64,000 bases of DNA, from contig PTFA01000010.1 in assembly GCA_003342895.1 (NCBI GenBank), positions 7,526,837 through 7,590,836 of the forward strand. Direction: 5' to 3'. A program made the position numbers and the translations under genes. Of this stretch, positions 54,401 through 64,000 are shown piece by piece. The DNA is from Casuarius casuarius (lineage: Eukaryota; Chordata; Aves; Casuariiformes; Casuariidae). The notes below the pieces were generated by a model that searched no databases, was not told the DNA's origin, and worked only from the letters and a program-made list of their open reading frames with translations. Position 1 is the first letter of the stretch; each line of letters starts with the position of its first letter.

Positions 54401-57400
54401 TGCTTTGGGCCTTTTTTATTTTGGAAATGCCGTTTGGACCTGCATTACTTTTTTAATTAAAGACATTTATATTCCAGCTTTATTAATGTCATATCTTCAA
54501 CAGGTTTACATTACATGTAGTAAAATATGAAAAATATACATAAACACACACATGATCCCTTGAAAAGTGTGAATGACATGGTCTTTTTCAGATTAAATAT
54601 AACTTAATAGTGAAGTTCATAAATAAAATAATTCAGAGTTTCTTTTGGATTACTAAAATTATCTATACAGTAAAGATGAACTACTGACCCTAAGTTTTTG
54701 AATTATTAGAGCACTGCTGAATTTTCCAAATGGACATAATAAAAGTCAATACAAGGTCTAAAAATTAACTTTTCCTACTCTTCATATTATTCCTAATTTT
54801 AACATTCCCACTCTTTCTCTATTAATCCATGTCTCCACAAAAGTATTCTTAGATTTCTGCTATGAAGTGATGTTTTAATTAAGACTAATACTATAAGTAC
54901 AAACAAGAGTTTGATTCATTGCTTTTAAAGAACAACAATTAAAGAAAAAGAAGCTGAAATTCTAAGACACCTTATGTTTTTGTTGCTTTCATCACACCCT
55001 TAACTTCCAGAGTTTAAGCAAATATATTAGTCTCTGTCTAGAAAGCTGGACTCTGACAACTGAGAGAGGAGAACGCTTGTTACTGAAGAGTTTGCCAAGC
55101 ATTAAGTGTTAAAGTATGCAGTACATTTTTCCTCTGGAAACAGTCTGAGGAAAAAGAAAAAAAAGTAAGAGGACAAATATAAAGGAGAAAATTATGTTTC
55201 TGTATCAGACTAGGGAAGGAAAACAAATGATTTTTGATTAAGCAAAATTATGTAGCTAGTTGATTAAGATTTTTTGTCTCAGATATGATTACTTTTCAGA
55301 GCTGACATCAAGAGCTCACACATGGCCCTCATAAACAGAATTAAAATTATAATCCCATTTCTGCCACATTGATTATATCACGAGGGAGTAATTCTATTTA
55401 GGTAATGTGATCCCGTAACAAGATACTAAAAAAATCTGTACAAATGTTGCCATTTTCCATATCTGTTTATATTAAAAACATTTTCTATTGTTCTCTCCAT
55501 ATAAATAATGGGGATTAGGGTCAAGCTCAAAAAGCATTCCATCTTTTAAATTGATAAGCTTCTCTTTCTCCAAATACTTTATAATATTTCACAGAAAAAT
55601 GTTACTAACCAAACCACAGCTTTTTAACCTACACTTTGAATAGTATGTTCTTAAAAGCATATCATTAATCAAATATAAGAAGATATTACAGTATTCACAT
55701 TCTATTCATAAATTGGTAGGTCTGACTACATTTCAAAGCTAGTGTGGGACTGTGCCAATTGAAATAGAAAGGTCTGTAGCCAGATATTCACAAGGAGAGC
55801 AGGGGAAAAAAAGCAGATCGGCATAACCAGAACACAGGAGAACATGACGGAAAGCAGTAACAGTTAAGACAAACTAATTTTCACTTGCAAACACCACCAC
55901 TGTAGTCAAACCAAATTCTAATCATGTGCACCTTTTCACATTGGGAATCTCCTTCTATAAATATTTATAAATACAAGAATATATGGAAACGATGCTAAAT
56001 GAAGTCTCTCCAAGTTTGTTAATCTGCCTACCAAATATAAATAGGAAAAAGCTATTTAACATTTAGGGTGTCAATACCTAACATTTATGTAAAATTCATT
56101 AAAGATGCAATGCTTTCTCTTTCCAATCCTTGGACAATTGTATTTCAAAAGAATCATGCAGCTTCTTTGTTTACAGTGGTGTATATTTTGTAACTCTGGT
56201 CAAACTACACAAGTGAGGCATACATTGTACAAATAAAAGTTATTAGAGGAGAATGAATTTTTTTCACCTAACAGTCATTAGCAACTACCCTCTAGTAGGG
56301 CCTGCACTACAAAGTGTTTGGCTCAGAAGAATTGTAAGTAGGCACTGCATGCTCATCTCACACATCGTGTCCACACACCAGCGATCAACCTCCGTGAGCC
56401 ATAGCCTTTCAATGGCCAAACTGTAAATGAACAATGCCAATTGCTTTACATTAATATGAATAAACAAGATTCTTAAAGTTTGCAAGACAGTTACACCCCC
56501 CATGTCTTTCTAAGCAACTTATGTTATTCACCAGTAAAAGTCTATCTGTGGGAAATTCCTTACCAACGTAAGTTATTTTTCACCAGCAATAACTGCTTTC
56601 AAAATACAAATGGCCCTTCACATGTCGTGAAAGAAGTGGCAGCAAAGAATTCAGCCAGCTTCCAGTAGTTTAGGAACCGAGCCTCTCTCCAGTGAACCAG
56701 CTGAAGAGTGAGGGCTTCCCAGGAGGAGCAAGGAGCACTCCCAGGCACAGAGGTAGGATCCAGCAGCTGGCTTGGCCACAGGCAGCAGCGTACAGTGAAG
56801 CTTTAGGAACAACTGCATTTCTGGTGCCTCTCAACAATGACACATGCCCTCCCTGTACTACAAGGAAGTGGACTCTTGATGAAGCCACCAGCAAAGCAAC
56901 CCAAGTAGTCAGCATTTTCCAGGAAATTAATGAGGCCAAATATGCTGAGGACAAAGAATATAGTGTTAAGTCTGAAGACTGGCTGCCAGAGGAGATGAAT
57001 GGTGACAGATCAGAAGATGAGAGCTGTTTCTCCCTGTTTTCCTCCCCTACCCCACTCCCTCAGATGGGGTGAGGGGGGGAAGTGTTCTACTTTACTTCAA
57101 ACTAAAAAGTAAATCCCATATTATGTGCACTACAGCAGATATTTTGAAACTGGCATTTTTGAGATGCGACATCATAAAGGTGAATTACAGATGTACAAAG
57201 GAATCATATTTCTCCAGTTCCCAAAGACAGACAGTTTAAAAGGCTCCTATGCCATAGTTCCTGACCTATCTTCCTGCAAAAACCCTCTTCTTTACCCATC
57301 CTAAAAATTCCAGCCAAATGCCCTTGTTATCTCTAACTCAGGGAACGCAGATGGTAATCAATTCACAGGGGAAAAAGGAAACCTGAATATGATTAATGCC

Positions 57401-59722
57401 CCTTTAAGCAGTATTTCTGTAAAATATTACGAACATAAGAAGCTTTTCAGCTCAATAAATTTACAAAACTCCTACTGAAGGATGTAAGGACTCCATCACC
57501 TTTGTACACCTGTGTTTAGATATCTGCAGCTTCATCCATATACCTACAGCTTCCTCATATCTTCAAAACACCTTTCCATAAATGCTACTTTACCTTACCT
57601 CCCAGACATATCGAACACTCTACCAAGCTTTCCTAGATTCCTAATTTTTCAGGGAAAAAAAAAATATTGCTGAAGCAATCTGATGACAGTGAAATATATT
57701 AGAGGTACAATTGCAAAACCTATTAAGATAATGGTGGAGTTTTTAAATACCTTAGATCACACTCATCTTAGATAATTCTACGGAGAGACAAAAGAGGAAA
57801 ATGAATTAGAAGTCATGGAGGGAAAAAAAAAAAACAAACAAACCACACTGACTTCTAAGGAATCACACACTGAAAAAATACGAATAGAATATGGTTGATT
57901 CAAGCTTGGGTGGAGAAATACACCATGATGATTACTGAAAGGATATTTCTAGGTCTCATTGTCAACACATGAGTATTGTATAGTCCCAGGTCAATAGACC
58001 CTTTACTTTAAAATATAGCTCTAGCTGGAACTCCTCCATGCTTCATCTCCACGCAACTGCTTCAGAAGTAAAAAGCATATTCCTTGTCCCCTTCTCTGAT
58101 TTCTAGTAGAAAAATACATGCAAACACCTCCAGTCACTTACAACTTAACAAGTCTTGAACATTAAGCACTTCTAAGCTACATACAAACCAGCTTTTATCT
58201 AAAAGGACACAAAAAAGCAAAGATGTTCTGTTTACCGAAAGCAAGTTAATAAAAACAACAAATTAAAGCAAACTCTCTTCTGAGCACTTTAGGGGGAAGC
58301 AAGACTTAAAACGCCCATTACCAAAGAGGCATTTTCATTTCTTCACTAACTGACCTTAAGCCCAGAGATCTACAACATTCAGTACATATGCACAAACACT
58401 ATTTATAAGACTCCTATTCAAACAACAGCTTTATGCACTCTTTGCGTGATGAGCGGTTAAAAGTAAAATAAAACTGCAGTTGCATCCTGACTGGAGAGTT
58501 CTTTCTGGAAGAAAGGTAAGCCATGAATGCTTGTGAAAGAAGAATTATCTTTTTATCACTTTTGTTTAAAAAAGTGAAACCTCAGTTTCACACTTATGAA
58601 GTTATTGGCAGATACGATGCCACAGCTATTGCCTCTTTACAGCTGTCAATTATCTAACGAGATCCTGACTGGATTGACAGCTGCCACGAGGAGCACAGCA
58701 AAGCTGCCATGAAGCAGGTCAAGCTCACTCCTCCACACCCTCGGGGAACAGCTCCAAGCGATACTGCTCACATTCAGAGAGGAAGAAAGCTCAATCCCCA
58801 ATGTCAGACCAGGCACCAAGAGAGCAGTAGAGATGCCGGACTGTGATGATGATCTGGCGGTTCCAGGGAAGTGACCCCTTTCTTCCATCAACCAGAATAT
58901 GAAAGAAACTACAGAGGCGCCACAGCAGGCTGTCATGACATTAACCTCCTGCCCCTTACAAATCCAAATACCTGCCCCAAAAATGGCTATAGAATCTGGC
59001 TAATCACAGTCCTTGGACTACTTTGGTAGAGAGGTGTCTTGAACCGTGCATCTGTCTCTGGCTAGCAACTGCCTGGTACTTCTCCAAGGTCCTCTAAGTT
59101 TACAGGACTTCCAGGTTATCAATTTTAATCCTTTCCAGATTGGTAAGCACATCTACCATCATTTCATTTCCCTAATGATCATAGTTATTGTAAATCTCTG
59201 CCCATTTGCTTTTTCTAAGTCAGCAGCAATAGGGAAGTTCTCTAAGCAGAGAGGATGCTGTCAATCCACAGATATATGCTATTAAATTTTCTGGATTTCA
59301 GTCTCCAATACTTTGGCTTCACATCCTTCACAACACTGAATTCACAAACCAAATATTGAACTTCACCTGTACTTTTATGTACAAACTTATTCATACTCAT
59401 GCTGGCACTGCCTCTGCCTTATTAAGGAGGTGCTGACACCTCTTATGAAGCAAACACATCTTATTCAAACCAATTCTACTTGCATAGATGTTGTTTGTTA
59501 GGGAGGATGCATGCATTAAAATTTGATTTCTGTTTCTTCAGAGTTCAGCTGTTCCTGCAGTTTATATCTACCTAAGGTAACAATTAGCTAGTAGGAAAAT
59601 TACTGTCATGTCACAAATAGAAGATGGGATTTTAGGTAGGTTATCAAGCAACAGGAGCACATGAACTCTGAAGAAACAAAGATACTGTTTTGATACAAAT
59701 ATCCTTGGCAATAGATAAAGAT

Positions 59723-59768
<46 letters not shown>
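59723..59768. repeat. (GA)n microsatellite
   Basis: A long GA dinucleotide repeat with one AA interruption near 59733. It is a likely polymorphic marker in intron 1. Its reverse complement produces a run of Ser-Leu codons in one frame, which is an artefact. Confidence 0.93.
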
Positions 59769-59771
<3 letters not shown>

Positions 59772-61115
59772 AGACGACAGTCCAAATGGTTTACTGAATG
59801 TTTTTTCAAAGTTTCCTATTAAGCATCATCAGGTAAATGAATATTTGCAAAAGGACATGTAACTATTTGGAGATTAAATTGAAGAAGTGACAGTAACAGT
59901 GATACTATTATGTGACATTTATGTATGACAGTGATTTTTGAGCTGTCATTGGAACTAGGTTAAACAGCAAGTTGGAGCCAGATGAATGTTTTATGAAGAA
60001 CGGGAACGGTCATTACATAATAAGACGAACTTATCAGAAAACAGTTCTTCTCTATGCTCCATATCCAACTGAACTTTTTGAAAATTGGATTTTACTGCCC
60101 CAGAAGGACTACAAAATGTTACAGAGCCTATTCAAATAAGTATACTTGTATCTTTGCAAACAGGATACAATATGGCAAACAGATGCATAGAAAAAAAAAA
60201 AGGGTATGGAGGGGAAGAAAATTTTCCTTTTCTAGAGTACTAAGCAACTGGCTACCAAGCAGCTTCTTCAACCCAAACCACCTTCACTCCAGCTTTCAAA
60301 ACAAACTAATGGTGGTGACAGACTAATTTTCTAAATCAAAGTGTGGTTGATTTAAGTATTAGCAATTAATCTTCTCCCCCATCTAGGATGAAAAAAATAC
60401 AAATAAACAGCAAAATGATGGATGCAAACACCACTGCTGCTTTCTCCCCAGAAAGAGCAAACACAGAGAAATGGATGTTGCCATTAAGTTTACAGCATTA
60501 AAAAGAAATACTCAGTTTTCTTACTGATTATCTCCTACAAAAGAAAAAGCCATGTTGGAGAGTGGAAGGGGAATAAAAATTATACTGGGTATTTTAAGTG
60601 ACATCTGTGTAGCGTACTGGAACGCTTATTTGAGGCCACATTAGCATTCATCACAACCCACCACGGAAACACAAACTTCTCTCAAGTCCTAGAACAGCCC
60701 CAGCACAGCTGAGAGAAGCATTACTCCTCCTGCCAACCACACACTGAACTTATTTCGGCATGCAGAAAATTTCAGTGAAATACTAGTTTTTTAACAGACT
60801 TTCCCCCTTCCTCGCTGAATGTGTAGGGCTCACCGCTTGCCCCCGCAAGAGGGGAAAAAAAACGCAGAAGAAAGAGAGAAACGACTTTCTTCTGCGGATA
60901 GGGGTAAGGAGGGGAGCGCGACGGCTATAACCGCAATATCGGCGTGACGTTTTGGTCGCCTCACCGGAGCTGCCTCGCCGTTCACCCGCAGTGGACGGAC
61001 AGGCGAGGCACGACCAGCTCGGCGTGGGGGGAGCTGTTTGGGGGAGGCCAACTTAAAAAACCCAACAGCCGTGCGCTGCCTGCCGGGCGCTCCGAGAGGG
61101 CTGCCCAAGAGGTGC

Positions 61116-61931
61116 NNNNNNNNNNNNNNNNNNNNNNNNNNNNNNNNNNNNNNNNNNNNNNNNNNNNNNNNNNNNNNNNNNNNNNNNNNNNNNNNNNNNN
61201 NNNNNNNNNNNNNNNNNNNNNNNNNNNNNNNNNNNNNNNNNNNNNNNNNNNNNNNNNNNNNNNNNNNNNNNNNNNNNNNNNNNNNNNNNNNNNNNNNNNN
61301 NNNNNNNNNNNNNNNNNNNNNNNNNNNNNNNNNNNNNNNNNNNNNNNNNNNNNNNNNNNNNNNNNNNNNNNNNNNNNNNNNNNNNNNNNNNNNNNNNNNN
61401 NNNNNNNNNNNNNNNNNNNNNNNNNNNNNNNNNNNNNNNNNNNNNNNNNNNNNNNNNNNNNNNNNNNNNNNNNNNNNNNNNNNNNNNNNNNNNNNNNNNN
61501 NNNNNNNNNNNNNNNNNNNNNNNNNNNNNNNNNNNNNNNNNNNNNNNNNNNNNNNNNNNNNNNNNNNNNNNNNNNNNNNNNNNNNNNNNNNNNNNNNNNN
61601 NNNNNNNNNNNNNNNNNNNNNNNNNNNNNNNNNNNNNNNNNNNNNNNNNNNNNNNNNNNNNNNNNNNNNNNNNNNNNNNNNNNNNNNNNNNNNNNNNNNN
61701 NNNNNNNNNNNNNNNNNNNNNNNNNNNNNNNNNNNNNNNNNNNNNNNNNNNNNNNNNNNNNNNNNNNNNNNNNNNNNNNNNNNNNNNNNNNNNNNNNNNN
61801 NNNNNNNNNNNNNNNNNNNNNNNNNNNNNNNNNNNNNNNNNNNNNNNNNNNNNNNNNNNNNNNNNNNNNNNNNNNNNNNNNNNNNNNNNNNNNNNNNNNN
61901 NNNNNNNNNNNNNNNNNNNNNNNNNNNNNNN
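61116..61931 (-). other. LRP6: Assembly gap (816 N), probable site of LRP6 exon 1
   Basis: The gap lies in the middle of the CpG island. Exon 2 begins with two bases of a split Ala codon, so a coding exon 1 must end one base into that codon. In human LRP6 exon 1 supplies 55 coding bases (a signal peptide of about 19 residues). I searched both visible flanks of the island on the minus strand for a start codon followed by a hydrophobic leader and a GT donor in the right phase and found none. The gap is therefore the best place for it, though the gap length may be nominal. Open frames that span the gap are meaningless. Confidence 0.7.
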
Positions 61932-62136
61932 GTGCGGTGCGATACAGCCCTCGGAACAACACTGGTCCTAGAAGGGACGGGACTACTTTCAGGCGCGGAG
62001 CGGCGGCAGGACAAAGGGCCCCTGCACCGCGCTGCGGCTCCTCCTCCACCCCAGGTGACGGCGGGCAGCGAGGGGCCGCCCGGCCCCTAGCCTCCGGCTG
62101 CAGGCACGGCCTGCGGCTCTGGCTAGGCCAGGCCGG

Positions 62137-62158
62137 GTTAGGTTAGATTAGATTAGGT
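62137..62158. repeat. TTAGG/TTAGA pentamer repeat, four units
   Basis: TTAGG-TTAGA-TTAGA-TTAGG stands at the upstream edge of the CpG island. It differs from the vertebrate telomere hexamer TTAGGG, so it is best read as a short pentanucleotide repeat. Confidence 0.6.
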
Positions 62159-62400
62159 TGTGGGCCCGGGCCCGCGACCGCGCGGCTCCCCAGGGCGGCG
62201 CGGCGCGGCGGGGCGATCCGGGCCGGGCCGGGTCGCATCGCACCTGGCCGTTCCTCTAGCCCAGATGGTGCTGCCTGGCGTGCTCGGCCCCCTCCTTGAG
62301 CTCCCCTGGGCCTGCCCCACTGCGGGGGGATTAGAGGCACCCCACACCGGGGAGCGGGCCGAGCCGTGTAATATTAAAGTATCAGGGAAAAAAACCCCAG

Positions 62401-64000
62401 CGGTACTGGAAAAATAAGTTACAATGGATGCCCCCCTGCCTGGGTGTTCGGGAGTGATAACCTTGATCTTGTCCAGGGCAGTGCTTAAGATGCATTCCTT
62501 TATCAATAGGACTTTGCTGTTTAATTGATACTGTGGCACATGATTTATTTTGCAGCACTTCTTGGGGATTGTTCAGGTTTGCCCCCACCCCCTTACTAAA
62601 CCAAATGCCCTATTGATTTGAGCAGTAGTTAGAGCAAATGAACACGAAAGAGGAGCTAATGTGCCATGCCTGGGCATAACTTACTCTTTTCACAAACTAT
62701 CCATTTAAGTGCACCCTTTTCTTTCTGAAAAAGGTAAGTTTATGATTTTCTAACATGCCCTTACTAAAGAAAGCTTCCCTCCTTACCTATTTTGTTCTTT
62801 CTTCCTATGCAATACAAATTCCAACTTGTGTTTCTTCCAGTTTACAATCTCTACATGAGGATTTCTACAAGGACTGCTAAATCTAGATGTATATATGCCA
62901 CGTTCTCTTTCCCTCACAGAATATGACAGCTGTTCAGTAGCATAAAACTATGAGGCAGAACAACTTGAAGCAAAATTTGAAATCCTTACATTCAAAGCCC
63001 TGTATTATTTTTAGAGTTATTAGAAACTTATGGAAACATTTAACTTTTAATTTCATATCTGTTGAACATATTTTTTCATAGCTTTTCTTCTGATTACAGT
63101 AGGAGATAACATCTGGGTCAGATTAAAGGTCCAGGCATTGTAGATTGACTCTAGCATCAGGCTATAGCTCCTGGAGTCATGTGATAACACCAGACTCTGA
63201 ACTTTTACTGGAAAAGAATAACAGTTAAAACTATATACAAAAAGAAGTAATTTCCAACCATCGATCGAGGTTGCAAAAAAAGATCTTCAAAGTGTAAACA
63301 ATGCAACTCAAGAGCAATACCTGCCTGAGGCCACATCTGCATTACTAAATGTTGTCCTTGACTCTGCTGGGTGAAATAGCCTCCTCCGTTACTGCAGTGT
63401 CAGCTGGGAGGATGAGCAAACTCGACCAAGAGCCACATAGGCGGTCAAGGGTAAAGACTTCCCATGCAAAAATGCATCCAGACAGTAGATAATGCTCATC
63501 TTACCCTTGTTGTCACAACTACATGTTGCAGAAACAGGCAGAGGGAGCACAGTGTTCTGCTTGCTCTGTTTAATTGGAATCAGATAAAAAAAGAGGGTTG
63601 GTGATTTTTTTTAACTTATACTATATAGTCATGATGTTGCTCATGCAACACATTTCTCTACATGCTATTCCCTCTAGCATCTTACCTATTTTTGCTGGAA
63701 AAATTCTGGTGTCTTGACTTCATCTCCCTTGGGAGCCTGATCCCCCGCCTGTTTGCCGTAACTGTTAAAGACATCTTCCCTGCTGTCCAAGCTGACTGGT
63801 TTTCAGTGTTCAAACTTTATATGCTCCCACCCCTCCCATACATGCATTTCACCATTTTGCTATAATTCAAGCCCTTTCCTTTCCTGATAGTCATTTAATT
63901 ATAGTCCATTTTTTCTAAGATATTTAATGATTATTGGCTTCCCCTACCTCAGCCTATCCCCTATTTCCCACAGCCTTTATAGAGTCAAATGCTTCTACCT
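62401..64000. other. 5' flank of LRP6, no gene seen
   Basis: Base composition returns to AT-rich just beyond the island. I saw no exon-like open frame, repeat element or RNA gene. Short open frames here have no recognisable domain. Confidence 0.7.

Larger units (their letters stand above)
60830..62400 (-). promoter_or_regulatory. LRP6: CpG island, presumed LRP6 promoter and exon 1 region
   Basis: GC and CpG content rise sharply at about 60830 and fall again near 62400. GC-box-like runs occur around 62190-62240 (GCGGCGCGGCGCGGCGGGGCG, then repeated CCGGG). No TATA box is evident, as usual for a broadly expressed CpG-island gene. Its position upstream of exon 2, on the expected side, makes it the LRP6 promoter. 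Transcription start and exon 1 are not visible on either side of the gap. A plus-strand divergent transcript is possible, but nothing specific supports it. Confidence 0.75.

Noticed and set aside
58646..58936. 96-codon minus-strand ORF in intron 1
   Set aside because: It has an ATG and a slightly higher GC content, but shows no recognisable motif, and the flanks do not form splice sites that would suit an LRP6 exon.
60830..62146. Open frames of 350-400 codons spanning the gap
   Set aside because: They are open only because N codons are not stops. The visible ends share no domain and have no leader in the phase needed by exon 2.
62137..62158. Interstitial telomere sequence
   Set aside because: The unit is a pentamer, TTAGR, and not the vertebrate TTAGGG hexamer; only four units are present.
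62600..62690. p53-like site near GCCATGCCTGGGCAT
   Set aside because: The decamers do not fit RRRCWWGYYY on either half once aligned.

Overview
This window is vertebrate, and most likely bird, nuclear DNA. It covers the 5' part of one large gene on the minus strand: LRP6, the Wnt co-receptor of the LDL-receptor family. The evidence for a bird is: two exons that match LRP6 closely and not LRP5; one large interspersed repeat, a CR1 LINE of the kind usual in birds and other sauropsids; otherwise very little transposon sequence in 64 kb; and an assembly gap exactly where a GC-rich first exon should lie, a common fault in bird assemblies. A crocodilian or turtle is a less likely alternative.

Layout, from high to low coordinate (the direction of LRP6 transcription). 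62400-64000 is AT-rich 5' flank with no gene seen. 60830-62400 is a strong CpG island, the expected LRP6 promoter, interrupted by an 816-base run of N (61116-61931) that probably hides exon 1 (5' UTR, start codon and signal peptide). 47281 to the gap is intron 1, at least 13.8 kb. It holds a poly(G) quadruplex-type motif, a poly(A) tail-like structure and an isolated CpG-dense patch near 51.1 kb. 46887-47280 is exon 2 (394 bp). 10739-46886 is intron 2 (36,148 bp), with a broken antisense-to-window, gene-parallel CR1 copy at about 33271-34935. 10541-10738 is exon 3 (198 bp). 1-10540 is the first part of intron 3; exon 4 was not found, so it should lie outside the window.

Exons 2 and 3 encode residues 19-216 of LRP6 (human numbering), most of the first YWTD beta-propeller. 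Both have canonical GT/AG splice sites, and their phases join in frame. Only about 592 of 64,000 bases are recognised coding sequence. The other open reading frames are short, often lack an ATG, and look like chance intron ORFs.

I found no previously undescribed gene system. The items most worth checking are the CpG-dense patch with CCAAT and GC boxes inside intron 1 (possible alternative promoter), the missing exon 1, the layered lesions of the CR1 reverse transcriptase (including a 19-bp tandem duplication that alone splits its frame), a possible mRNA-type retrocopy end in intron 1, and a set of short exact tandem duplications and hairpins.
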